A DNA stretch of 64,000 nt from Jiangella sp. DSM 45060 (GTDB taxonomy: Bacteria > Actinomycetota > Actinomycetes > Jiangellales > Jiangellaceae), in assembly GCF_900105175.1 (NCBI RefSeq), contig NZ_LT629771.1:3410001-3474000 (forward strand). Direction: 5' to 3'. Each line of letters starts with the position of its first letter. Positions within the stretch are counted from its first letter, which is position 1. Made by a program: the position numbers and the translations under genes. Positions 55,181-63,026 of this stretch are shown here, in pieces. The notes under the pieces are model-generated. The model ran no database searches. It saw only the letters and a program-made list of their open reading frames with translations, and had not been told where the DNA came from.

Positions 55181-58144
55181 ATGACCACGCTCCTACGACC
55201 GCGCTCGATCACGGCGCTGCTCCTCGCCGCGCTCACCCTGCTGGCCGCCGTCGCCGTGACGGCCCCGGCGTCCGGTGCGGCCGGCGCCGAGGACGAGCGG
55301 CTGACGGCGAGCTTCGCCCTCCTCGGCCCGGACCCCTACCCCGCGACCGGCCGGGTCGGCGGCGCGTTCTCCACGACCGGCGCGGTCGCCCTGGACTACC
55401 TGCGGCGCAGCCTGGTGGCCGACCTGGGCACGGTCTCGGCGGTCGGCCGGGTCGAACTCGTCGACCGCGACGCCACCAGCCGCCTCACCGCGTCGGACTA
55501 CACGCTGTGGAGCAGCCGCGACAACCAGTCCTACCAGCGGCTGGACGACTGGACGCTGCGGACGCGGCAGCAGGACGGCCGGCTCGTGCACGAGTTCACC
55601 GGGTTGTCCGCCGAGGCCCGCTACGTCAAGATCACCACCCGGTACGACGACACCGCGTTCACCTTCGTCGTAGACAAGCCGGCCGAGGACGTCCGCCTCT
55701 TCGGCACGGCGGGTGAACCGGACCCCGGCGCGGCCCTGGACGTGGTCGACTCCTGGAAGGTGACCAGCGAGGCCACCTACCCGGACGTCGAGCGCCCGGA
55801 CACGATGTCGGCCTTCCGCCCGGCCATCACGGAGGCGCCCAACGGGGATTTCCTGATCATCTTCAACACCTCCACCGACGCCAACCCCGGCGGTGAGGTC
55901 CGGCTGATCCGCTCCACCGACCGAGGCCGCACCTGGGGACCGTCGGAGATCATCGCCGCACCGAGCGGCCGGTACGAGGGCGGCAGCATCGCGTCGTCGC
56001 GGGGCATGACCACGCTGCGCGACGGCACGATCGTCATGACCTACGGCGAGGCCGTCAACCACACCCGGTTCAACAACCGCGAGGGCGTGAAGTTCGTCGC
56101 CCGTTCCACCGACAACGGCCACACCTGGGAGGGCACCGATGAGCCGATCGACTTCCCGGTGCCGTTCCGCGAGCAGTTCGACGCCGGCGGCCGGATGATC
56201 GAGACCGCGGACGGCACGCTGCTGCTGCCGGTCTGGGGCACCCGGGAGCTCGCCGACGACTGGGAGACCAACCCGCGGCGCAGCGAGTCAGGGGTGCTGC
56301 GTTCCTTCGACGGCGGCAGGACCTGGCCGGAGTTCGAGGTCATCGGCTACGACCCGCACGACCCGGTGCACTCGCCGCCGTTCTACCCGTACGTGTTCGG
56401 GGCCAGCTCGACCGAGTTCGCCATGCAGCAGCTGCCGAGCGGCCGCATCGTCGCCGAGATCCGCTACGAGAACGTCGTGGACCCGGTGCGCTGGCAGCTC
56501 TACCGCTCCTACTCCGACGACGACGGCGCCACCTGGTCCACCCCGGAGCCGGTCGGCTACGTCGCACCGGCCTACTCGTTCGCGTTCGCGCCGTGCACCG
56601 ACGAGCTGGCCGGCGGGCAGAGCAAGCTGGTGCTCGGCGCCAGAGGCATCACCCAGCTCGGCAAGGCCATCATGGCGGTGTCCTTCGACGAGGGCGTGAC
56701 CTGGCAGGACCCGTTCCCCCTCGAGCACCCCGACGGCAACGACTTCTACGGCACCCTCGGCGGCGAGCCCGACTTCCTGCGGCTGGACGACCGCCGGGTG
56801 CTGGTGGTCTTCCAGGCCTCCGACGACGACCGGCCGTACATCCCGCCGGGCGACCCCGGCAAGCCGTGGCACATCATGGCCAACGTCCTCGAGGACGCCG
56901 CGCCCGACGAGTGCCGGGCCCAGGCCGCCGCGGCCGGCGAGCGGCAGGCGAGCACGCCGAACGTCTTCGTCCACCGGGCCGACCGCGCGGAATGGACCTG
57001 GGCGCTGTCCGCGAAGAACGCCGTGCACCCGGCCGGCACGACCGTCGGCGAGTTCGTCGCGACCCAGGCGCCGGCGTTGAGCTGCCGCGCCGACCAGCCG
57101 CTGCGGCTGCGCGACGAGGACGGCCGCGCCCTGGATCCCGGCGACACGCTGGCCGAGGCGGGCGTGCGCAACGGCGACTCCGTCGAGCTGAGCACCGCGC
57201 AACCCATGGCCCGGCCGTTCCGCATCGGCGCGGCCGAGCTGGACGTGTCACCGGCCACCCGGCACCTCGCGAACTGGGACGACGCCTGCGCGCCCACGCC
57301 GATCGCGCTGGACTACCGGTCCCGCGGCCTCGGCCTGGACGTGGCGGTCCCGGCCGGCGAAGTCCTGTCCGCGGTGCAGCTGCGCGACAGCGCGGGGAAC
57401 ACCCGGCTGAAGCAGTCCGACTACCGGCTGTGGACGAGCCCCGACAACGTGCACTTCACCGAGGTGACCGGCTGGTCGTTCGCGTCCGGCGTCGATGACG
57501 GCCGGATCGTGCACCGGTTCGGCGACCTCGCCGTCGCCGACCGATACCTCAAGGTGACGCACCCGTACACCGACGCGGCGTACACGTTCGTCCTGGACGA
57601 CCCGCGCGAGGACATCTCGCTCGAGTTCGCCGCGCGGGCCTGCGACAGCGTCGTCACCGGGCCCGTCACCGGGCCGCTCACCATCGACGGCGACGGCACC
57701 ACCTGCGTCACCGGCGCCACCATCGCCGGGCCGGTCACCGTCGAGGCCGGCGCGTCCGTGTCGGTGCGGGACAGCCGCATCACCGGTCCGCTGACCTCCA
57801 GCGGCGCCACCGCGATCTCCGTCTGCGACTCGACCCTGACCGGACGGGTCGCGGTGAGCGGCAGCACCGGCCCGGTGTTGATCGGCGAGGCCGACGGGCA
57901 CGACTGCGGGCCGAACACGATCACCGGCCCACTGAGCCTGGACGCGAACACGTCGACGATCCGGGTGGCGGGTAACCGGATCGCCGGAGCGGTCACGCTG
58001 ACCGCCAACACGTTCGCGTCCTCGGCCTACCTCGGCGGCAACCGGATCATCGGGCCGCTGCGCTGCACCGGCAACACACCGGAGATCGACGGCGGCGGCA
58101 ACGACGTCACCGGCCGTGTGAGTGGCCAGTGCGCCGGATTGTGA
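55181..58144 (+). CDS. Secreted sialidase-like multidomain protein with C-terminal beta-helix
   Basis: 987 residues. Signal peptide about 1-34; module 1 about 42-175; propeller about 205-590 with FRPAITEAPNG, SSRGMTTLRDG, Glu412 in STEFAMQQLPSGR and Asp-boxes STDRGRTW, STDNGHTW, SFDGGRTW, SDDDGATW and SFDEGVTW; ubiquitin-like domain about 597-672 (TVGEFVATQA...DTLAEAGVRNGDSVEL); module 2 about 680-815; longest beta-helix-like tail of the set (about 820-987), ending GQCAGL. Its central part is closest to the minus-strand paralogue at 22395. It follows the preceding gene by 20 bp and precedes a dehydrogenase gene by 7 bp. Confidence 0.88.
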   Translation: MTTLLRPRSITALLLAALTLLAAVAVTAPASGAAGAEDERLTASFALLGPDPYPATGRVGGAFSTTGAVALDYLRRSLVADLGTVSAVGRVELVDRDATSRLTASDYTLWSSRDNQSYQRLDDWTLRTRQQDGRLVHEFTGLSAEARYVKITTRYDDTAFTFVVDKPAEDVRLFGTAGEPDPGAALDVVDSWKVTSEATYPDVERPDTMSAFRPAITEAPNGDFLIIFNTSTDANPGGEVRLIRSTDRGRTWGPSEIIAAPSGRYEGGSIASSRGMTTLRDGTIVMTYGEAVNHTRFNNREGVKFVARSTDNGHTWEGTDEPIDFPVPFREQFDAGGRMIETADGTLLLPVWGTRELADDWETNPRRSESGVLRSFDGGRTWPEFEVIGYDPHDPVHSPPFYPYVFGASSTEFAMQQLPSGRIVAEIRYENVVDPVRWQLYRSYSDDDGATWSTPEPVGYVAPAYSFAFAPCTDELAGGQSKLVLGARGITQLGKAIMAVSFDEGVTWQDPFPLEHPDGNDFYGTLGGEPDFLRLDDRRVLVVFQASDDDRPYIPPGDPGKPWHIMANVLEDAAPDECRAQAAAAGERQASTPNVFVHRADRAEWTWALSAKNAVHPAGTTVGEFVATQAPALSCRADQPLRLRDEDGRALDPGDTLAEAGVRNGDSVELSTAQPMARPFRIGAAELDVSPATRHLANWDDACAPTPIALDYRSRGLGLDVAVPAGEVLSAVQLRDSAGNTRLKQSDYRLWTSPDNVHFTEVTGWSFASGVDDGRIVHRFGDLAVADRYLKVTHPYTDAAYTFVLDDPREDISLEFAARACDSVVTGPVTGPLTIDGDGTTCVTGATIAGPVTVEAGASVSVRDSRITGPLTSSGATAISVCDSTLTGRVAVSGSTGPVLIGEADGHDCGPNTITGPLSLDANTSTIRVAGNRIAGAVTLTANTFASSAYLGGNRIIGPLRCTGNTPEIDGGGNDVTGRVSGQCAGL

Positions 58145-58151
58145 GCCTGCG

Positions 58152-59258
58152 ATGAGGATCACGGGCGCCGTGCTGGAGGAGCCCGGTCGTGGGCGCCCCT
58201 ACGGGTCGACCCGGCCGCTGACCGTGGCCGGGCTCGACCTCGCCCCGCCCGGCCCGGGCGAGGTGCTGGTCGAGATCGAGGCCGCCGGAGTGTGCCACTC
58301 CGATCTGTCCGTGGTCGACGGCCAGCGTCCCCGCCCCACGCCGATGCTGCTCGGGCACGAGGCGGCCGGACGGGTCGTCGATGCCGGCGACGGCGTCGAC
58401 GACCTGGAGGCGGGCCGGCGGGTGGTGCTGGTGTTCCTGCCGGCCTGTGGCGGGTGTGCCGGATGCCGGTCCGGCGGGCGGATCCCGTGCGAGCCGGGGT
58501 CGGCCGCCAACGCGGCGGGGACGCTGATCGGCGGCGGCACGCGGCTGTCCCGGGGCGGCCGCCCCGTGCTCCACCACCTCGGCGTCTCGGCGTTCGCCAC
58601 GCACGCGGTGGTGGACCGCGGCTCGGTCGTCCCCGTCGACGATGACGTGCCGGCCCCGGTCGCCGCGCTCCTCGGCTGCGCGGTGCTGACCGGCGGCGGC
58701 GCGGTGGTCAACGCGGGCGCGATGCGTTCCGGCGAGAGCGTGGCCGTCGTCGGGCTCGGCGGAGTGGGGCTGGCCGCGGTGCTGGTCGCCGCCGCGGCCG
58801 GCGCCTCCCGCCTCGTCGCCGTCGACCCCGTCGAGCACAAGCGCGAGCTCGCGCTGCGGCTCGGCGCCACCGAGGCGATGACGCCCGATCAGGCAGCCGG
58901 CGCCGGCCGGCTCGCCGACCTGGTCGTCGACGCGACCGGGTCGGTGCCGGCGTTCGAGGCGGCGCTGGCGGCCACCGCCCCGGGCGGGCGCACGGTGACC
59001 GTCGGGCTGCCGCCGCCGGACCGGCAGGCCCGGATCTCCCCACTCGCCCTGGTGGCCGAGGCGCGCAGCGTGATCGGCAGCTATCTCGGCTCCTCCGTCC
59101 CGTCGCACGACGTCCCGATGTACGTCGACTGGTGGCGCGACGGCCGCCTGCCGGTCGAACGCCTCGCGACGTCGGAGCTCTCCCTCGACGACATCAACGA
59201 TGCGATGGACGCGCTCGCCGACGGCCAGGCCGTCCGTCAGGTGATCAGACCTTCGTGA
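58152..59258 (+). CDS. Zinc-dependent alcohol dehydrogenase (MDR family)
   Basis: 368 residues from ATG 58152, 7 bp after the preceding stop. Catalytic-zinc motifs GVCHSD and LLGHEAAGRV, a structural-zinc cluster CGGCAGCRSGGRIPC and the Rossmann motif GLGGVGLAAVL, in class III-like ADH order. Last clear member of the operon starting at 38201. A cytosolic dehydrogenase cotranscribed with exported glycosidases probably oxidises an alcohol or aldehyde released from the glycan or its aglycone (inference). Confidence 0.92.
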   Translation: MRITGAVLEEPGRGRPYGSTRPLTVAGLDLAPPGPGEVLVEIEAAGVCHSDLSVVDGQRPRPTPMLLGHEAAGRVVDAGDGVDDLEAGRRVVLVFLPACGGCAGCRSGGRIPCEPGSAANAAGTLIGGGTRLSRGGRPVLHHLGVSAFATHAVVDRGSVVPVDDDVPAPVAALLGCAVLTGGGAVVNAGAMRSGESVAVVGLGGVGLAAVLVAAAAGASRLVAVDPVEHKRELALRLGATEAMTPDQAAGAGRLADLVVDATGSVPAFEAALAATAPGGRTVTVGLPPPDRQARISPLALVAEARSVIGSYLGSSVPSHDVPMYVDWWRDGRLPVERLATSELSLDDINDAMDALADGQAVRQVIRPS

Positions 59259-59324
59259 CCAGCCGCACGACCACCCCGACGTTCCGCGACGCTAGGGTCG
59301 TCCCGACCGAGGGTGGGAGTGCGC

Positions 59325-60110
59325 ATGGGCGAGTTCACCGGGCGGGTTGCGCTGATCACCGGCGCCGGGTCGGGCATCGGCGCCCGGCTGGCGGAGCTGT
59401 TCGCCCATGAGGGCGCGACCGTCGTCGTCGCCGACCGCGACGCCGCGAGCGCCAGCCGAACCAGTGCGGCGCTGCCCGGCTCGGTCGCCCAGACGGTCGA
59501 CGTCACCGCCGCTGACCAGGTCACAGCGATGCTCGACAGCCTGCACGCACAGGGTCTGCGGCCCGACCTCGTCGTCAACAACGCGGCGGCGTGCACCGAC
59601 ACCCCGTTCGAGGAGCTGACCCCGGACGAGTGGCGGCGCGACCTCGACGTCACCCTCACCGGCGCCTTCCTCGTGTCCCAGGCGTGCTTCGCCGACCTCG
59701 CCCGCGCCGGCGGCACGGTCGTCAACATCGCCTCGGTGAACGCCGCGCGCTACTTCGGCAACGAGGCCTACAGCGCGGCCAAGGCCGGCCTCGTGTCCCT
59801 GACCGGAAGCCTCGCCGTCCGCTGGGCCCCGCACGGCATCCGGGTCAACGCCGTCCTGCCCGGCACCATCGCGACACCGATCTGGGCCGAGCGGCTCAGG
59901 CGCGACCCCGCCGCGCTCGACAAGGCCGCCGCCATGTACCCCCTCGGCCGCATCGGCCAGCCCGACGACGTCGCCCAGGCGGTGGCATTCCTCGCCTCCC
60001 CGCGCGCCTCCTGGATCACCGGCGCCGCCCTCCCCGTCGACGGCGGCCTCCTCGCCGCCGGATCGACCACCTTCGCCCACGACGCCGAACGCCCACCCGG
60101 CACGCCGTAG
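59325..60110 (+). CDS. Short-chain dehydrogenase/reductase (SDR)
   Basis: 261 residues. ATG 59325 with GGGAG seven bases upstream is preferred to a GTG 12 nt earlier. ALITGAGSGIGARL, VVNNAAACTD, Ser in NIASVN and EAYSAAKAG are all in place, with ALPVDGG near the end and an unusual 20-residue tail. Classical SDR with unknown substrate. A TAGGGT sequence at 59293-59298 could be its -10, so it may be transcribed separately from the operon to its left. Confidence 0.9.
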   Translation: MGEFTGRVALITGAGSGIGARLAELFAHEGATVVVADRDAASASRTSAALPGSVAQTVDVTAADQVTAMLDSLHAQGLRPDLVVNNAAACTDTPFEELTPDEWRRDLDVTLTGAFLVSQACFADLARAGGTVVNIASVNAARYFGNEAYSAAKAGLVSLTGSLAVRWAPHGIRVNAVLPGTIATPIWAERLRRDPAALDKAAAMYPLGRIGQPDDVAQAVAFLASPRASWITGAALPVDGGLLAAGSTTFAHDAERPPGTP

Positions 60111-60119
60111 GTTGCGTAC

Positions 60120-60302
60120 GTGGAGGAGGCCTTTCAGGTCGATCTGCGCGGAATCGTCGACCTGCTGAGCAACCATCTGTCCAGCAGCCCGCGGGTCTAC
60201 CTGCGGGAACTGCTGCAGATGCGCACGGCGGACGACGTGCTGAGCATCGCCGACGGCCGGCATCCGGAGGCCGCTGCCCTGGAGTCCCGCCTGACCGAAT
60301 AG
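60120..60302 (+). pseudogene. Remnant of an HSP90-family (HtpG-like) gene
   Basis: A 60-codon frame from a GTG. The first 33 residues (FQVDLRGIVDLLSNHLSSS, PRVYLRELLQ) closely match the start of actinobacterial HSP90-family proteins as I know them, up to just before the NAVDAI helix that binds ATP. The next 27 residues (MRTADDVLSIADGRHPEAAA...) do not continue that domain. I read it as an internally deleted gene; a real small protein reusing the segment is the alternative. Confidence 0.55.
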
Positions 60303-60316
60303 TCCCGGCCCAGCGC

Positions 60317-61051
60317 TCAGGCGGCGGCGCGGTCGATCTCGGCGACGATGGCGGTGTAGCCGCGGGCGGCGGCGAGGCGGCGCGGGGAGACGCCGTCGCG
60401 GTCGGGGATGGTGACGTCGGCGCCGGCGGCGATGAGCAGGCGCACCGTCTCGACGTGGCGGTCGGAGCCGTTGCCGAGGACGATCGCCTCGTGCAGGGCG
60501 GTCCAGCCGAGGTCGTTGACGTGGTCGACGGGGACGCCGGCCGCGATGAGGGTGCGGACGGTCTCGACGTGGGCGTGCTCGCTGGCCGGGATGAGCGCGG
60601 TGCCGCCGAAGCGGTTCGTGCTCGCGACGTCCGCGCCGTGGCGCAGCGTCGCCGCCAGGATCTCGTCCAGCCCTTCGGCGCCGGCATAGAGGAACGCGGA
60701 GTCCTGGAGGTCGTCCTTGGCGTTCGGGTCGGCGTCGGCCGCCAGCAGCGCCAGGGCGGCCTCGACGTGGTTCGCCTTCGTGGCGACGACGAGCGGCGTG
60801 CGCCCGGAGCCGTCGCGCGCCTCGAGGCCGGCGCCGTTGGCGACGGCGGTCGCGATGGCGCCGGTGTCGTTCGCGGCTGCGGCGTCCAGGAGCAGCACGG
60901 TGGCACCCTCTGCGGTCATGGCGGGCGGGGGCGTCGGCGTCGGCGAGGGGGTCGCCGCCGGCTGCCCCACCGGCTCGTCGGCGGGATCGGCGGCACACGC
61001 CGCGAGCACGGCGGCCGCCGACACCGCCACGACAATCCGGGACACACGCAT
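60317..61051 (-). CDS. Ankyrin-repeat lipoprotein
   Basis: 244 residues from ATG 61051. A lipoprotein signal with lipobox LAAC (AVLAAC-AADP) is followed by a Pro/Thr-rich linker and about five ankyrin repeats (LLDAAAANDTGAIATAVANGAG, RTPLVVATKANHVEAALALLAADAD, TALIPASEHAHVETVRTLIAAGV, TALHEAIVLGNGSDRHVETVRLLIAAGAD, SPRRLAAARGYTAI). Probably anchored outside the membrane and binding a protein. It shares its control region with the divergent GntR gene; a leaderless start is suggested by TATACC 8 nt before the ATG. Confidence 0.9.
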   Translation of the reverse strand: MRVSRIVVAVSAAAVLAACAADPADEPVGQPAATPSPTPTPPPAMTAEGATVLLLDAAAANDTGAIATAVANGAGLEARDGSGRTPLVVATKANHVEAALALLAADADPNAKDDLQDSAFLYAGAEGLDEILAATLRHGADVASTNRFGGTALIPASEHAHVETVRTLIAAGVPVDHVNDLGWTALHEAIVLGNGSDRHVETVRLLIAAGADVTIPDRDGVSPRRLAAARGYTAIVAEIDRAAA

Positions 61052-61058
61052 GCAGGTA

Positions 61059-61068
61059 TGGTATACCA
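61059..61068. promoter_or_regulatory. Palindromic operator with overlapping divergent -10 elements
   Basis: TGGTATACCA. It reads TATACC on both strands, 7 nt before the GntR ATG (61075) and 8 nt before the ankyrin ATG (61051), so both messages look leaderless. A GGGACA at 61039-61044 is a possible -35 for the GntR side. The same core recurs at 61727. Confidence 0.7.
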
Positions 61069-61074
61069 AAGCTC

Positions 61075-61722
61075 ATGACGGTGGACAGCAGCGCAGGCTC
61101 CGAGGTCGTCCGCGTGACGAAGCGGCTGCGCGACGACATCGTCGACGGCGTGCGGGCGCCGGGCAGCCGGCTGGTCGAGCGCGACCTCGCCGCCGAGCTC
61201 GGCGTGAGCCGGGTGCCGGTACGCGACGCGCTGCGCACGCTGGCCGGCGAGGGCCTGGTGACGATGCGGCCGCGAACCTGGGCCATCGTCCGCGAGTTCA
61301 CCCCGGGCGACGTCGCCGACCTGATCGAGGTGCGCTCGGCGTTCGAGGCGCTGACGTTCGTCCTCGCAGCCCAGCGGCGCACCAGCGCCGGCCTGGCGCG
61401 GCTGCGCACGGTGCTCGACGCCGAGCTGGCGGCCGCCGCCGGAGACGACGCCGTCACCGCCCGCCGCCGCGCCGCCGACTTCCACGAGACCGTCACGGAG
61501 CTGGCGGCGAACGACCTGCTCGGCGAGCTGGAGCTCACGCTGCGCAGCAGGATGCGGTGGCTGCTGTCCCAGCACGACGACCTGCTGCGCATCGCCCGCG
61601 AGCACGAGGCGCTCTACGACGCCATCGCCGACCGCGACGCCGCCGCCGTCGACGTGCTCGTCCGCACGCACGTGGAGACCAGCCGGGCCGCGGCAGCCTC
61701 CCGCCGCGCGTCGTCCAGCTGA
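61075..61722 (+). CDS. GntR-family (FCD/FadR type) transcriptional regulator
   Basis: 215 residues. N-terminal winged helix (KRLRDDIVDGVRAPGSRLVERDLAAELGVSRVPVRDALRTLAGEGLV, about 16-62) and an all-helical FCD ligand domain (DLIEVRSAFEALTFVLAA, ADFHETVTELAANDLL, HEALYDAIADRDAAAVDVLV). Metal-ligand-like Asp/His residues are present in the helices. No Shine-Dalgarno site; likely leaderless from TATACC inside its own operator, implying autoregulation. It probably also controls the ankyrin gene and the amidohydrolase downstream. Confidence 0.93.
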   Translation: MTVDSSAGSEVVRVTKRLRDDIVDGVRAPGSRLVERDLAAELGVSRVPVRDALRTLAGEGLVTMRPRTWAIVREFTPGDVADLIEVRSAFEALTFVLAAQRRTSAGLARLRTVLDAELAAAAGDDAVTARRRAADFHETVTELAANDLLGELELTLRSRMRWLLSQHDDLLRIAREHEALYDAIADRDAAAVDVLVRTHVETSRAAAASRRASSS

Positions 61723-61726
61723 GATT

Positions 61727-61736
61727 TGGTATACCG
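61727..61736 (+). promoter_or_regulatory. Second GntR-type operator over the amidohydrolase -10
   Basis: TGGTATACCG, differing at one end base from the operator at 61059. TATACC lies 8 nt before the ATG at 61744, again a leaderless arrangement. Shared core GGTATACC and shared geometry point to one regulator for both sites. Confidence 0.68.
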
Positions 61737-61743
61737 TCGTGCC

Positions 61744-62931
61744 ATGGCAATGAGACTGACGAACGTCCGGCCGTGGGGCGGCGCGGCCGCCGACGTCGTG
61801 ATGGCCGAGGACCAGATCGTCGACGTCGTCCCGGCCGGATCGGCGGCGAGCGACGGCGAGACGACCATCGACGGCGGCGGGCGGCTGGCCCTGCCCGGTC
61901 TGCTCAACGTCCACGCCCATGTCGACAAGAGCTGGTGGGGCCGGCCGTGGGTGCCGGCCGGCGGCGCGCCGGGGACCGCGGGCCGCATCGCCCACGAGCG
62001 GGCCGAACGCGACGCGCTGGGCATCCCGAGCGTCGAGTCCACCACCGCGGTGCTGCGCGAGTTCGTCCGGCACGGCACGACGGGGGTGCGCACGCACGTC
62101 GACGTCGATCTCGGCGTGGGCCTGCGCGGCATCGAGGTCGTCCGTGCGGCGGCGGCCGCGCTCGGCGACGCCGTCCAGGTCGACGTCGTGGCCTTCCCGC
62201 AGGACGGCGTCATGCGGCGGCCGGGCGTCCTCGACCTGCTCGACCAGGCGGCCGCGGCCGGCGCCACCCACGTCGGCGGCATCGACCCGGCGTCGATCGA
62301 CCGCGACCCGGTCCGTCAGCTCGACGGCCTGTTCGACATCGCCGAGCGGCACGGCGTCGGCATCGACCTCCATCTGCACGACGGCGGCGAGCTGGGCGCG
62401 TTCCAGCTCGAGCTGATCGCCGAGCGGACCGTCCGCGCCGGTCTGCACGGCCGCGTCACCATCTCGCACGGCTTCGCCATCGGTGAGCTGCCGCCGGGGC
62501 GCCAGACCGGCCTGCTCGACGTCCTCGCCGAGGCCGGCATCGGCTGGGCCACGGCCGCGCCGGTGCGCAGCGCGCCGCTGCCGTGGCGCGAGATGCGCGA
62601 GCGCGGCATGCCCATCGGCCTCGGCACCGACGGCATCCGCGACCTCTGGTCCCCCTTCGGCGACGGCGACCTACTGCGCATCGCCCTGGGGTTCGCCCGG
62701 CTGCACGCCCTGCGCACCGACCCCGACCTCGTCGACGTCGTGCGGCTGGCGACCTCGCACGCCGGCGGCTACCTCGGCCGTGCGGCCCACGACCTCTCCC
62801 CCGGCGCCCGCGCCGACGTCGTGCTGCTCGACGCCGAGAACGTCCCGGACGCGCTGGTCCGCTGCCCGCCCCGCGCCCTCGTCGTCGCCGGCGGCCGCCT
62901 GGTCCAGCGCGCCGGCGACGTCCTGGTCTAG
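61744..62931 (+). CDS. Amidohydrolase, cytosine-deaminase-like
   Basis: 395 residues from ATG 61744. Metal-site motifs in order: NVHAHVDKSW (His57, His59, then Asp-Lys), GVRTHVDVD, DLHLHDGGE, ISHGFAIG and GTDGIRD, the layout of CodA-like and related amidohydrolases. The family hydrolyses cyclic or exocyclic amidines and amides; the base or analogue used here is unknown. Paired with a GntR/FCD regulator through a shared operator and with an FAD oxidoreductase downstream, suggesting catabolism of a nitrogenous ring compound. Confidence 0.87.
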   Translation: MAMRLTNVRPWGGAAADVVMAEDQIVDVVPAGSAASDGETTIDGGGRLALPGLLNVHAHVDKSWWGRPWVPAGGAPGTAGRIAHERAERDALGIPSVESTTAVLREFVRHGTTGVRTHVDVDLGVGLRGIEVVRAAAAALGDAVQVDVVAFPQDGVMRRPGVLDLLDQAAAAGATHVGGIDPASIDRDPVRQLDGLFDIAERHGVGIDLHLHDGGELGAFQLELIAERTVRAGLHGRVTISHGFAIGELPPGRQTGLLDVLAEAGIGWATAAPVRSAPLPWREMRERGMPIGLGTDGIRDLWSPFGDGDLLRIALGFARLHALRTDPDLVDVVRLATSHAGGYLGRAAHDLSPGARADVVLLDAENVPDALVRCPPRALVVAGGRLVQRAGDVLV

Positions 62932-63026
62932 CATCGCCCGGGTCGCCCGCCGCTCCGGAAGTCACGCCACCTGGAGCACTCGGCGTGATGGTCCGTGAGC
63001 CTGAACCGGCCGCCAGGAGGCACGAC

